NCBI GenBank assembly: GCA_022827685.1
Contig: JAJEIH010000001.1
Location: 1-61,273, forward strand
Length of the DNA: 61,273 bases
Origin: Alphaproteobacteria bacterium
GTDB lineage: Bacteria > Pseudomonadota > Alphaproteobacteria > Bin95
Reading direction: 5' to 3'
The position numbers and the translations under genes were made by a program. Below are positions 51,097 through 60,144 of this stretch, piece by piece. The notes beneath the pieces were generated by a model. The model had not been told where the DNA came from. It worked only from the letters and a program-made list of their open reading frames with translations, and made no database searches. The first letter of the stretch is position 1. Each line of letters opens with the position of its first letter.

Positions 51097-51849
51097 ATGC
51101 GTATCCACACCGAGGACCTTGGCGGGCATGTGGCGCTCGTGCGGATCGAGAACGAGGCGCGCCGCAACGCCATGACCCGGGCGATGATGGTCCGTCTCGC
51201 CGATCTTTGGGACGAGCTGGAGGCGGGGCCCGCGCGCGCCATCGTGCTCACCGGGGCCGGGGACAAGGGGTTCTGCAGCGGCGCGGATGTGTCGGGGGAC
51301 CTGTCGGCCTCGCCGGAGACGGCCGCGGCGGTGGCGCGCGCGCTGCTCAAGACGAAGCGCTACCGGAAGCCGATTGTCGCGGCGGTCAACGGCGACTGCG
51401 TCGCGGGCGGAATCGAATTGCTGATCTCGACCGACCTGCGCGCCGCCGCCACACATGCCCGCTTCGGGCTGCCGGAGGTCAAATGGGGCATCTATCCGTT
51501 CGGCGGCGCGGCGACCAAGCTGGTGCGCCAGATCGGCTATGTGCATCTGATGGACATGATCCTGACCGGGCGCCTGCTGGACGCGAAGGAAGCCCGCGCC
51601 ATCGGGCTGGTGAACGCGGTGCTGCCGGCGGGGGAGCTTCTGGGCTGGGCGGTGGAGAAGGCGCGGCTGATTGCCGCCAACAGCCCGGCGGCCGTGCAGG
51701 CGGTCAAGGAGCAGGTCACCGCCGGGCTGGAGGAATGGACGCTCTCCCAGGAGCCGCGCGACCAGGCGCTGGGCGACCGGGTGCGCGCCTCTCCCGATTT
51801 CAGCGAAGGCGTCGCTGCCTTCCTGGAGAAGCGCCGGCCGCAATATTAG
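51097..51849 (+). CDS. Enoyl-CoA hydratase/isomerase family protein
   Basis: A 250-aa crotonase-fold protein. LTGAGDKGFCSGADVSGDL (near residue 52) and VNGDCVAGGIELLISTDLRA (near 98) form the oxyanion hole; GLPEVKWGIYPFGGA is the usual third block. The catalytic Glu positions are only partly kept, so the exact reaction is unsure. It differs from the paralogue at 38259. The gene ends 80 nt before fbiC. Confidence 0.88.
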   Translation: MRIHTEDLGGHVALVRIENEARRNAMTRAMMVRLADLWDELEAGPARAIVLTGAGDKGFCSGADVSGDLSASPETAAAVARALLKTKRYRKPIVAAVNGDCVAGGIELLISTDLRAAATHARFGLPEVKWGIYPFGGAATKLVRQIGYVHLMDMILTGRLLDAKEARAIGLVNAVLPAGELLGWAVEKARLIAANSPAAVQAVKEQVTAGLEEWTLSQEPRDQALGDRVRASPDFSEGVAAFLEKRRPQY

Positions 51850-51929
51850 CCGGCGGCCCCATGGACCTCAGGGTCCGCCTGCGCCATATGTTTGCCCCAT
51901 TCGGCAGTCCGCCGCTAAGGTCGCCCAGT

Positions 51930-54350
51930 ATGGAACTTCTGCAATATATCGACCGACGCCCGGTGCCCGCAGAGGCGCTGGCGCTTGCCGATTGCGGCGA
52001 CCTGGAAGGCCTGATGGATGCGGCGGCGAGGCTGCGCGACCGGCTGCACGGGCCGCGGATCAGCTATTCGCGCAAGGTGTTCATCCCTCTGACGCATCTC
52101 TGCCGCGACGTCTGCCATTACTGCACCTTCGCGAAGCCGCCGCGCCGGGGCGAAGCCGCCTACATGACGCCGGAGCAGGTGCTGGATATTGCGCGGGCGG
52201 GCGCAGCGGCCGGCTGCAAGGAGGCGCTGTTCACCTTGGGCGACAAGCCGGAACGGCGCTACCGCGCGGCGCGGGAGGCGCTGGCCGGACTCGGCTACGA
52301 CACGACGCTCGACTATCTGAAGGCGATGGCGAAGCTGGTCTTCGAGGAGACCGGCCTGCTGCCGCACCTCAATCCCGGCCTGATGACGGCCGGAGAGCTG
52401 GCGGAGCTTCGCGGCGTCTCGGCCTCGATGGGCATCATGCTGGAGAGCGCCTCGGACCGGCTCTGCGAAAAGGGCATGCCGCATTACGGCTCGCCGGACA
52501 AGCTGCCGGCGCGCCGGCTCGAGACCATCCGGCTCGCGGGCGAGGCGAAGGTGCCGTTCACCTCCGGCATCCTGATCGGCATCGGCGAGACGCGGCGGGA
52601 GCGCGTCGAGGCGCTGCTCGCGCTCCGGGACATCGACGACGCGACCGGCGCGGTGCAGGAGATCATCGTCCAGAACTTCCGCGCCAAGCCGGACACCAAG
52701 ATGGCCGATGCGCCGGAGCCCGGCCCGGACGAACTGCTCTGGACGATCGCCGTTGCGCGGCTGGTCTTCGGCCCGGCCGCCTCGATCCAGGCGCCGCCCA
52801 ACCTTTCGCCGGGGGCGCTCCAGCCCATCGTGGCGGCGGGCATTGACGACTGGGGCGGCGTGTCGCCGGTGACGCCGGACTTCGTCAACCCGGAGGCCCC
52901 CTGGCCGCATCTGGAGACGCTCGCGCGGGAAACGGCCGCGGCCGGCAAGCAGCTGGTCGAGCGGCTGACGGCCTATCCGCGCTACCTCAACGGTGAATGG
53001 CTGGCGCCGGCCATGCTGACGCGGGCCCTGCAGCTTTCCGATTCCGAGGGCCTGGCGCGGCCGGACGACTGGTCGCCCGGCGAACTGACGACGCCCCGGC
53101 CGATCCTGCGGCGGGGCGCGGCGAGCGCCGATGTCGCGGCGGTCCTGGCGAATGCCGAAGCGGGCGCGGCGCTCGACGAGGCCGGGATCGTGCGGCTGTT
53201 CCAGGCCCGCGACGACGACTTCCACGCCGTGGCGGAAGCCGCCGACCGGGTGCGGGCGCGGCTCGCGGGCGATACCGTCACCTATGTGGTGAACCGCAAC
53301 ATCAACTACACCAATGTCTGCTACTTCAAGTGCCAGTTCTGCGCTTTCTCGAAGGGCAAGCTCTCCGAGAACCTGCGCGGGCGCCCCTACGACCTCGACC
53401 TCGACGAGATCCGCCGCCGCGTGGCCGAGGCCTGGGACCGGGGGGCGACCGAGGTCTGCATGCAGGGCGGCATTCATCCCGATTACACGGGCCGCACCTA
53501 TCTCGACATTCTGGACGCGGTGAGGGAGGCCGCGCCCGACATCCACGTCCACGCCTTCACGCCGTTGGAAGTGTTCCAGGGCGCGCACACGTTGGGCATT
53601 TCCGTCGAATCCTTCCTGTGCGACCTCAAGGCCGCCGGCCTCGGCACGCTGCCGGGCACGGCCGCGGAGGTTCTGGACGACGAGGTGCGCCGGATCATCT
53701 GCCCCGACAAGATCGACACGCAGCAATGGCTGGATGTCATGGAGACCGCGCACGGCCTCGGCATCCGGTCCACGGCGACGATCATGTACGGCCATGTCGA
53801 GCGGTCGGTCCACTGGGCCCGCCACCTGCTGCGGCTGCGCGACCTCCAGGCGCGCACGGGCGGTTTTACCGAATTCGTGCCGCTGCCCTTCGTCCACATG
53901 GAGGCGCCCATCTACCTGAAGGGCCGGGCGCGCAAGGGGCCGACCTTCCGGGAGGCGGTGCTGATGCATGCCGTCGCGCGCCTCGCGCTCGCGCCCTATT
54001 TCACCAATATCCAGACCTCCTGGGTCAAGATGGGGCCGGACGGCGTCGCGGCGGCGCTGGCGGCCGGTGCGAACGATCTCGGCGGCACGCTGATGAACGA
54101 GAGCATCACCCGCGCCGCGGGCACGGTCCACGGCCAGGAAATGGCCCCGCACCGCATGGAGGAGACCATCCGCGCGGCCGGGCGCCGGCCGGTGCAGCGC
54201 ACCACGGATTACGGCCGCCCGCCGGAAATGCAGGTCCTACGCTCCCGCCAGGCCGCCCCGCTCGCCGATGTGGTGGAAACGCCCGCGCGCAAATACGAGC
54301 GCGCCGGCCCCCGCGCCCTCTACCGCCCCGGCCTGACCGCGGCGGAATAA
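51930..54350 (+). CDS. fbiC: Two-domain FO synthase (CofG-CofH fusion)
   Basis: An 806-aa enzyme making FO, the deazaflavin core of coenzyme F420, from tyrosine and a flavin-pathway diamine. Two radical-SAM domains are present. The CofG half has CRDVCHYC (Cys58, 62, 65) and the CofH half CYFKCQFC (Cys464, 468, 471). Each is followed by standard barrel motifs (LFTLGDKPERR; EVCMQGGIHPDYTG). The ATG at 51930 has AAGG upstream and gives the usual N-terminus; an ATG at 51861 is possible. FbiC is well known in actinobacteria and less common in proteobacteria. Other F420 genes are outside the window. Confidence 0.94.
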   Translation: MELLQYIDRRPVPAEALALADCGDLEGLMDAAARLRDRLHGPRISYSRKVFIPLTHLCRDVCHYCTFAKPPRRGEAAYMTPEQVLDIARAGAAAGCKEALFTLGDKPERRYRAAREALAGLGYDTTLDYLKAMAKLVFEETGLLPHLNPGLMTAGELAELRGVSASMGIMLESASDRLCEKGMPHYGSPDKLPARRLETIRLAGEAKVPFTSGILIGIGETRRERVEALLALRDIDDATGAVQEIIVQNFRAKPDTKMADAPEPGPDELLWTIAVARLVFGPAASIQAPPNLSPGALQPIVAAGIDDWGGVSPVTPDFVNPEAPWPHLETLARETAAAGKQLVERLTAYPRYLNGEWLAPAMLTRALQLSDSEGLARPDDWSPGELTTPRPILRRGAASADVAAVLANAEAGAALDEAGIVRLFQARDDDFHAVAEAADRVRARLAGDTVTYVVNRNINYTNVCYFKCQFCAFSKGKLSENLRGRPYDLDLDEIRRRVAEAWDRGATEVCMQGGIHPDYTGRTYLDILDAVREAAPDIHVHAFTPLEVFQGAHTLGISVESFLCDLKAAGLGTLPGTAAEVLDDEVRRIICPDKIDTQQWLDVMETAHGLGIRSTATIMYGHVERSVHWARHLLRLRDLQARTGGFTEFVPLPFVHMEAPIYLKGRARKGPTFREAVLMHAVARLALAPYFTNIQTSWVKMGPDGVAAALAAGANDLGGTLMNESITRAAGTVHGQEMAPHRMEETIRAAGRRPVQRTTDYGRPPEMQVLRSRQAAPLADVVETPARKYERAGPRALYRPGLTAAE

Positions 54351-54427
54351 AGCAAGGGGCAGGAGGCGGTGCCTCGTTGCCGGCTTTGTAAGCATGTGGA
54401 AGGGTTATCGGGACGAGGGAGCCGAGC

Positions 54428-54763
54428 ATGGTGCGGGTTGACGACGAGCTTCTGCGGCGGATGACGGCGGCCATCGTCGAGACGGCCGATCCCGAGCGGG
54501 TGATCCTGTTTGGCTCCCGCGCACGCGGCGATGCGGGGGCGGCCTCGGACATCGATCTGGTGGTCGTCGAAGCAAAGCCGTTCGGGCCGGGTCGGGACCG
54601 CGGCGTCGAAGAGACGCGGCTCTGGCGCGCGCTCGCGAAATTCCATGTTCCGAAGGACATCCTGGTCTACAGCCTGGACGAGGTCGAGCGCTGGCGCGGC
54701 TCCCTCAATCATGTGCTCGCGCGCGCGTTGCGCGAAGGCAAAGTGCTCTATGAGCGACCTTGA
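54428..54763 (+). CDS. MNT-type nucleotidyltransferase (antitoxin-like)
   Basis: A 111-aa minimal nucleotidyltransferase. The motif GSRARGDAGAASDIDLVVV (residues about 28-46) has the GSxARG and DxD elements, with the two metal Asp residues kept. In HEPN-MNT pairs this protein neutralises the HEPN partner, in known cases by AMP transfer. It overlaps the HEPN gene by 14 nt. GAGGGAG precedes the ATG. Confidence 0.9.
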   Translation: MVRVDDELLRRMTAAIVETADPERVILFGSRARGDAGAASDIDLVVVEAKPFGPGRDRGVEETRLWRALAKFHVPKDILVYSLDEVERWRGSLNHVLARALREGKVLYERP

Positions 54764-55148
54764 GCAAGCGCGGGAACTGGTTGGCGCGGCGGAAAGAGAC
54801 ATTTCGGCGCTTCGCGGCATGGACGACGCGGCCGTTTTCGCCGACGAGATTTTCGGCTTCCATGTCCAGCAGGCAGCGGAGAAGCTGTTCAAGGCTTGGC
54901 TCGCTTCGCAAGGCGAGACCTACCCGCTGTCACACGATCTGGCGGCCCTGCTGGACATATTGAGCGCTGGCGGAGCGGATGTCGCCCGTTTCGACGGGTT
55001 GGTGGATTACACCCGCTATGCCGTTCGTTTGCGTTACGCGGGCACTGATCCGGGCGCGTGCCCGCTCGACCGGCCCGAGGCGGTCGAGCGAGTGGAAGCG
55101 TTGCTGGCGACGGTTCGGCGTCGGTTGGCAGAAACGGAAGCAGGCTGA
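54750..55148 (+). CDS. HEPN-domain protein (toxin-like)
   Basis: A 132-aa helical protein of the HEPN (PF05168-type) group. EIFGFHVQQAAEKLFKAWLASQG and YPLSHDLAALLDIL are typical, and the late segment RYAVRLRYAG occupies the place of the active-site loop. The R-x4-6-H RNase motif of HepT toxins is not evident, so RNase activity is doubtful; this subgroup may work by another route. Start inside the MNT gene indicates coupling. Confidence 0.88.
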   Translation: MSDLEQARELVGAAERDISALRGMDDAAVFADEIFGFHVQQAAEKLFKAWLASQGETYPLSHDLAALLDILSAGGADVARFDGLVDYTRYAVRLRYAGTDPGACPLDRPEAVERVEALLATVRRRLAETEAG

Positions 55149-55150
55149 CG

Positions 55151-55812
55151 ATGGTGGACTTGAACCTGAAGGTTCCGGCTCTCGAGATGCTGCTGAAATA
55201 CACCGCCAGCGGTATCGGCGCGGTAGCGGGCCCCATGCCGGGGCCGTGGAGGGCGCGCCGGGCAGCTACGGTCAGACGTATCGAAGCGGAGGCTGAGAGA
55301 GACAATCTGAAAACTTATCGCCGACGCCCAGGCCGAGGCGCGACGGTCCCCTGTCGAGCCGGACAACACAGGATCTGGGATACTGGAAATCGGCCCGGAC
55401 GGCGGCATTACGCAGCGCATTGAGTTCCAAGAGAAGAAACGGCAGACAAACATCGCTTCCGTGGTCCGGGACGCTGCAGCCGGTCTCGGGGACAACGAGG
55501 TAATTACTAATCCGTTGATGTACGCGTTTTCCACCAAAATTTGATCTTGAAAATTTCGGCAAAAGACAAAAAAGTAAGAGTGCAGATTCCCACTTTCTTA
55601 CTTACGGCTTCTGGTAAAGAACTTCATCAATTTGCGAAATGCAACCCGATATGGAATACCTAAAGTCGCTTTCGCGTTTCCTACGCAATGAGGGTTGTGA
55701 GTTATCTTTCGCTCAAGTCGTGGAGAAGCGCCCTGATGGAAGCATTTTGCACACAAACCCGTTTGTTCCTATCGAACCGGAAGACCAGCCGTCTGGGAAC
55801 GCTGCCTCATGA
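55151..55812 (+). pseudogene. DUF2806 gene, frameshifted and internally deleted
   Basis: Three frames carry pieces of one DUF2806 protein. MVDLNLKVPALEMLLKYTAS to about 55313 (ERDNLKT) is followed, one frame over, by IADAQAEARRSPVEPDNTGS, then GGITQRIEFQEKKRQTNI and VVRDAAAGLGDNEV, ending at a TGA near 55543. After a jump that omits the family's middle part, KISAKDKKVRVQIPTFLLTA and SGKELHQFAKCNP appear, and a further one-base shift leads to DMEYLKSLSRFLRNEGCELS and PFVPIEPEDQPSG. A spare T near 55314 would explain the first shift. The gene is dead. Confidence 0.82.
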
Positions 55813-55973
55813 CTCCCGACGCCCCCACCTGAATCGAGGTCGATTTTCCGCTGGAGCGAGTCTCGCTCGACTCGGCGCATGGGAAGAACGTCTGGCATGG
55901 GCTATATCTCGACTTTGCATATACCATTCCGGTTTGTAGGCAGTTTGATATTGGAGAGGCCGTAGTAGATTGA
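55809..55973 (+). pseudogene. Short gene with internal stop, after DUF2806
   Basis: MTPDAPT, a TGA codon, then IEVDFPLERVSLDSAHGKN and VWHGLYLDFAYTIPVCRQ in one frame, to a TGA at 55971. Its ATG overlaps the stop of the DUF2806 remnant (ATGA), the way neighbouring intact genes do. Either a nonsense mutation or a different start would explain it. No family was recognised. The rest of the gap to 56169 holds only the terminator below. Confidence 0.5.
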
Positions 55974-55982
55974 GATGGATGC

Positions 55983-56013
55983 AAAGGGCGACCTCCTTCG
56001 GGACCGCCCTTTT
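55983..56013 (+). terminator. Intrinsic terminator after HEPN-MNT/DUF2806 unit
   Basis: AAAGGGCG (55983-55990) pairs with CGCCCTTT (56005-56012) around a loop containing CCTTCGG, followed by T. It closes the plus-strand unit that begins at 54428. Confidence 0.8.
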
Positions 56014-56169
56014 GATCCGGGGCAGGGAGGAGATCGGGGAATCTGCCGGGAACGGAAATAGAGTCATGTGCCGCCCGTATGCGAACCCTGGCGGAATATG
56101 CCGTCTCATGACACTCCCGTCGGGGATGCTGTCCTTTTTATGATGAAAGCTTGGACAGCGCCGCCGGTG

Positions 56170-56499
56170 TTACGACAACAACTCCACCGGTTCGTCGAGC
56201 GGGTGGCGGCCTTCGCGGTCCTCGATTTCGAGCACCCAGATGTCGGGGTCTCGCGCGGTCTCGCGGGCGATTTCCTCGTCGGCCTCGGCCTCGGGGCCCG
56301 GCGGGCGGGCAAGCCAGCGGCGGTGGTCGCCGTCGGTCCAGGCCGGTCGGAGGAGTTGCGCGGTGCCGTCGAGGCGGTTGAGCTTCAGCAGCACCGCGCC
56401 CGCCCCGTCGAAGCCGCGCCGCGCCACCTGCGCCGCGCAGCCCCGCACGGAAGCGGCGCGGATGCACGCCTGGATATAGACGCGGGGCGTCAGCGCCAT
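56170..56499 (-). CDS. DUF1491 family protein
   Basis: A 109-aa protein matching DUF1491, a small family of alphaproteobacteria: VYIQACIRAASVRGCAAQVARRG at the start, GAGAVLLKLNRLDG in the centre, and DPDIWVLEIEDREGRHPLDEPVE at the end. It ends with the Pro-Leu-Asp block typical of the family. Function unknown. It precedes the TauD-family gene by 14 nt on the same strand. Confidence 0.88.
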   Translation of the reverse strand: MALTPRVYIQACIRAASVRGCAAQVARRGFDGAGAVLLKLNRLDGTAQLLRPAWTDGDHRRWLARPPGPEAEADEEIARETARDPDIWVLEIEDREGRHPLDEPVELLS

Positions 56500-56513
56500 G
56501 GCGGCGCCGGACC

Positions 56514-57380
56514 TCAGGCGTGTCCGGGCACGATGTGCCGGGCGGGCGAGGGCCGGAAGGTGGCGCGTTTCAGCCAGCGGTTCTCCGCCGGGTCGAAGTC
56601 GTCCCGCCGGTGGAGCAGGAAGCCGTTGTCCCAGAGCACGGTGTCGCCGACCTGCCAGTCGTGGCGATAGACGAAGCGCGGCCCGGTCGCATGCGCGATC
56701 AGCCGGTCCAGCAGGGCGCGGCCTTCGCCGGGCTCCATGCCCTCTATGCCCGCCATGGTGCCGGGGTCGAGATAGAGCGCCTTGCGGCCCGTGACGGGGT
56801 GGGTATGCACCAGCGGGTGGGTGACATCCGGCGTGCGCCGGCGGATCTCCTCCTCCGCCATCTTGTCGATCTCGCCATAGCCGGCCACGCGCACGGCATA
56901 GCTGAAAATGCCCCGCCGGCCGTCGATTTCGGCCTTGGTCTCGTCGTCCAGCGCGTCCCAGGCGGCTTCGAGATTGGCCCAGCTCGTGGGCGCGCCGCCG
57001 GCCGGCGTCTCGACGCAGTAGAGCAGCGAGCCGGTTGCCGGATTCGCCATGTAGGACTGGTCGGTGTGCCAGGCGAGCTCGCCCTGGCCGATGCCGCCGA
57101 TCGTGTCTCCGTCCGGATTGCGCATGTTGGAGATGTAGGTGATCTCGGGCTGGTATTTCGAAGCCCAGTCCTCCCGCACGATCAGCTCCAGCGCGCCGAA
57201 CCAGGAGGCGGCCTCCACAAGCTCGGCCTCGGAGAGCGCCTGCCGGCGGAACACCAGCACGCCGTGCTCTGCAAGCGCCGCATCGAGCGCCGCGCGCATC
57301 TCCTCGTCCGGCTGGTCATGCAGTGCAACGCCTTCCACGATTCGGGCAAAGCCGTTGCCGGCGGGCGTGAGTGTCAGCAT
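56514..57380 (-). CDS. TauD/TfdA-family dioxygenase (second copy)
   Basis: A 288-aa Fe(II)/2-oxoglutarate dioxygenase. The ligands are HTD in GELAWHTDQSYMANP (near residue 104) and the late His in FLLHRRDDFDP (near 259); the Arg is in LKRATFRPS. It shares only family-level similarity with the protein at 47473. It is 5 nt after the fabD stop, so it is likely co-transcribed with fabD, an unusual pairing. The substrate is unknown. Confidence 0.9.
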   Translation of the reverse strand: MLTLTPAGNGFARIVEGVALHDQPDEEMRAALDAALAEHGVLVFRRQALSEAELVEAASWFGALELIVREDWASKYQPEITYISNMRNPDGDTIGGIGQGELAWHTDQSYMANPATGSLLYCVETPAGGAPTSWANLEAAWDALDDETKAEIDGRRGIFSYAVRVAGYGEIDKMAEEEIRRRTPDVTHPLVHTHPVTGRKALYLDPGTMAGIEGMEPGEGRALLDRLIAHATGPRFVYRHDWQVGDTVLWDNGFLLHRRDDFDPAENRWLKRATFRPSPARHIVPGHA

Positions 57381-57385
57381 GGCCG

Positions 57386-58327
57386 TCAGAGCTCCTTCAA
57401 CAGCGCCTCGATATCGTCCGGGCCCTCGACGGCGGCGCCGGACATCTCCCTGTCTATGCGCCTGGCCAGCCCGGAGAGGACCTTGCCCGCGCCGAGCTCG
57501 ACCACGCGGTCCACATCGTTGTCGCGCATGAACATCATGCTCTCCCGCCAGCGGACCGTCGCCGTCACCTGGCGGACGAGCAGGCCGGGCAGGTCGGCGG
57601 CGCTTTCGGCGGGTTGCGCCGTGACATTGGCGACCAGCGGCACCGAGGGGTCCTGCATGGCGACGGAGGCGAGCGCCTCCGCCATGGCGTCGGCGGCGGG
57701 CTGCAGCAGCGAGCAATGGAAGGGGGCGCTCACATCGAGCAGGATTGCCCGGCGCGCGCCCCGCGCCTTCGCCAGCTCCACCGCGCGTTCGACGGCGGCG
57801 CGGTCTCCGCTCACCACGACCTGGCCGGGGGCGTTGTCATTGGCCGGGTCGCAGACGTCGCCGTCCGCGGCGTCGCGCGCGACTTCCGCCGCCTGCTCGA
57901 AATCGAGGCCGAGCAGCGCCGCCATCGCGCCGGCGCCGACAGGCACCGCGCCCTGCATCGCCTGTCCGCGCAGTTTCAGCAGCCTGGCCGTATCCGCCAG
58001 CCGGAAGCTGCCCGCCGCGGTCAGGGCCGAGTATTCGCCGAGCGAGTGCCCCGCCAGATAAAGGCAGGCGCCCGGCAGCGAAACGCCGCCCTCGCGCTCC
58101 AGCACCCTGAGCACCGCCATGCTGTGCGCCATCAGCGCCGGCTGCGCGTTCTCGGTCAGGGTGAGTTCGTCGCCGGGGCCCTCGAACATCAGGCGCGAGA
58201 GGCTCTGCCCGAGGGCGTCATCGACCTCCTCGAAGACCTCGCGCGCGGCCGCCGAAGCCTCCGCCAGCGCGCTGCCCATTCCGACCGCCTGCGATCCCTG
58301 TCCCGGAAAGACGAAAGCTCTTGCCAC
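57386..58327 (-). CDS. fabD: Malonyl-CoA:ACP transacylase
   Basis: A 313-aa FabD that loads malonate on acyl carrier protein. FVFPGQGSQAVGMG is at residues 5-18, the nucleophile Ser in AGHSLGEYSALTAAG (near 94), and the late His in LLDVSAPFHCSLL (near 203). Length is typical. It is divergent from rpsF. The other usual partners fabG-acpP-fabF are beyond the window or elsewhere. Confidence 0.96.
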   Translation of the reverse strand: MARAFVFPGQGSQAVGMGSALAEASAAAREVFEEVDDALGQSLSRLMFEGPGDELTLTENAQPALMAHSMAVLRVLEREGGVSLPGACLYLAGHSLGEYSALTAAGSFRLADTARLLKLRGQAMQGAVPVGAGAMAALLGLDFEQAAEVARDAADGDVCDPANDNAPGQVVVSGDRAAVERAVELAKARGARRAILLDVSAPFHCSLLQPAADAMAEALASVAMQDPSVPLVANVTAQPAESAADLPGLLVRQVTATVRWRESMMFMRDNDVDRVVELGAGKVLSGLARRIDREMSGAAVEGPDDIEALLKEL

Positions 58328-58404
58328 GAACCCCTCCAGATGCCCCGTCGCGAACCGGCAATCAAGGCGCGGCGAGGGGGGCTGTCAAGGGCGCATTCCG
58401 GCAG

Positions 58405-58433
58405 CTTGCGCGCATTGCGGGTTCGTGTATAAC
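58405..58433 (+). promoter_or_regulatory. Promoter for rpsF operon
   Basis: CTTGCG at 58405-58410 and TATAAC at 58428-58433 are separated by 17 nt. The rpsF ATG is 40 nt further on. The match is to the CTTGAC/TATAAT-like alphaproteobacterial consensus. Confidence 0.6.
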
Positions 58434-58473
58434 CGCGCTCCCAGTGCAACTTGCAGGACGAAACGCATAGGCA

Positions 58474-58941
58474 ATGGCTCTTTACGAGAATGTCTTTATC
58501 GCGCGCCAGGACATGTCGCCCGCGCAGGTCGAGACCCTGGCGGATGACTACGGGGCCCTGATGGAGTCGCTCGGCGGCAAGGTCGAGAAGCGCGAACATT
58601 GGGGCCTCAAGACCCTCGCCTACCGCATCAAGAAGAACCGCAAGGGCCATTACGTCCTGTTCAATTTCGATGCGTCCGGCGATGCGATTGCCGAACTCGA
58701 ACGGCGGATGCGCCTGTCGGAAGACGTGCTGCGCTACCTGACCCTGCGGATCGAGGCCGTGGACGAACGGCCCTCGGTGATGCTGCAGGCCCGCCCGCGG
58801 GACGACCGCGGACGGCGCGACGCGCGTCCGCGCCGGGATGCCGCGGAAGCGCGGGACGGCGCAGAGGCGCGGAATGCCGCAGAGACGAAAGACGAAGGCG
58901 CCGACCGGCAGGCCGCCGCCGCAACGGAGGCCGCCCAATGA
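58474..58941 (+). CDS. rpsF: 30S ribosomal protein S6
   Basis: A 155-aa S6 that binds 16S rRNA together with S18. [20 protein letters not shown], then [22 protein letters not shown] and [11 protein letters not shown] are standard. The usual protein is about 100 residues, so it has a long charged tail (Arg/Asp/Ala-rich after residue 105), as in many alphaproteobacteria. It overlaps rpsR by ATGA. Confidence 0.97.
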   Translation: MALYENVFIARQDMSPAQVETLADDYGALMESLGGKVEKREHWGLKTLAYRIKKNRKGHYVLFNFDASGDAIAELERRMRLSEDVLRYLTLRIEAVDERPSVMLQARPRDDRGRRDARPRRDAAEARDGAEARNAAETKDEGADRQAAAATEAAQ

Positions 58942-59174
58942 ACGCCGCGCCGCGCCGCCCGTTCTTCCGCCGCCGCAAGAGCTGTCCCTTCTCGGGGCCC
59001 AATGCGCCGGAAATCGACTACAAGGACGTGAAACTGCTGCAGCGCTTCCTGTCGGAACGCGGCAAGATCGTGCCGAGCCGGATCACCGCCGTTTCGGCGA
59101 AAAAGCAGCGCGAACTCGCGCAGGCGATCAAGCGCGCGCGCTTCATGGCGCTGTTGCCCTACGTCCTGAAATAG
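58938..59174 (+). CDS. rpsR: 30S ribosomal protein S18
   Basis: A 78-aa S18. [20 protein letters not shown] and [20 protein letters not shown] are the family signature; the Cys is kept. The ATG overlaps the rpsF stop (ATGA at 58938-58941). Normal length. Confidence 0.97.
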   Translation: MNAAPRRPFFRRRKSCPFSGPNAPEIDYKDVKLLQRFLSERGKIVPSRITAVSAKKQRELAQAIKRARFMALLPYVLK

Positions 59175-59202
59175 GCACAGGACTGCTGCCCGCGCGGGTG
59201 GG

Positions 59203-60144
59203 ATGGGGAAGGATCTCATCCTCTTGATCGTTGGCGGGCTCGCCGCCGGCGCGCTCTTCGGCTCCATCGTCACGGGCTCTCTGGGCGCGGCGCTGCTGGC
59301 CTATTTCGCCGCCGCGCCGCTGTTCCTGGTCGGGCTTTCCCTCGGCTGGCTGCCGGCGGCCGCGGCGGCGCTCGTCGGCGCGGTGACGGTTGCAGGAATC
59401 ATCGGGTTTTTCACTGCGGGCTATTTCGCGCTCATAGTCGGGCTTCCGGTTGCGGCGCTCTGCCGGCAGGCCCTGCTGAGCCGCGCCGACGGGCAGGGGG
59501 GCGTCGAATGGTATCCGCCGGGCCGGCTCGTCGCCGTGCTGACCGCCATGGCGGCTGCCGCGCTTGCGGCCATGTTCGCGGTCGCCCTGCTGCAGGGCGT
59601 CGATCCGCGCCTGGAGGTCCAGCAGACGATCGAGGCGGTTCTGGACGCCGGGCTGCCGCCGGAAGTCGCCGAACGCGCCAGGGAGCAGGGCCTTGCGGAA
59701 CGCGCCGCCAGTTTCCTGCCGGGCATCGCCGCCGCGCTGCTTTTCCTGACGCTTGCCCTGGACGGCGTGCTCGCCCAGGCCATCGCCGCCCGTCTTTCCA
59801 TCGCGCGGCGGCCGTCGCCGGAATGGCGGAGCCTGACGCTTCCGGCATGGCCGCTGTATGCGCTCGGCCTTTCCTGCCTCGCCGGGATTGCCGCCGACGG
59901 GGCGCTGGAGTATATCGGCCGGAATCTGGCCATCGTCTTCGCCGTTCCGTTCCTGCTGCAGGGGCTCGCCGTCGTCCATGCCGTGGTGGCCCGGCTGCCG
60001 GGGCGGGCGGTCTGGCTGGTCGGTTTCTATCTGCTGGGGATCCTGATGGCCTGGCCGTTCGTGCTGGTTGCGGCGCTGGGCCTTGCGGAGCCCTATGTCG
60101 GTTTGCGCACCCGTTTCGGGGGCGGTCCGAAGGAGAATGAGTAA
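59203..60144 (+). CDS. DUF2232 multi-pass membrane protein
   Basis: A 313-aa protein with about eight hydrophobic segments (residues 5-35, 38-55, 58-85, 107-128, 170-190, 220-240, 250-270, 285-305). Alphaproteobacteria often encode a DUF2232 protein between rpsR and rplI. Function unknown; no transport motif seen. Its stop codon overlaps the rplI ATG by one base (TAATG). Confidence 0.88.
   Translation: MGKDLILLIVGGLAAGALFGSIVTGSLGAALLAYFAAAPLFLVGLSLGWLPAAAAALVGAVTVAGIIGFFTAGYFALIVGLPVAALCRQALLSRADGQGGVEWYPPGRLVAVLTAMAAAALAAMFAVALLQGVDPRLEVQQTIEAVLDAGLPPEVAERAREQGLAERAASFLPGIAAALLFLTLALDGVLAQAIAARLSIARRPSPEWRSLTLPAWPLYALGLSCLAGIAADGALEYIGRNLAIVFAVPFLLQGLAVVHAVVARLPGRAVWLVGFYLLGILMAWPFVLVAALGLAEPYVGLRTRFGGGPKENE

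Noticed and set aside
51207-51929. Upstream extension of the FO synthase frame
   Set aside because: It overlaps the enoyl-CoA hydratase in another frame and contains no family sequence; the start at 51930 has a ribosome site.
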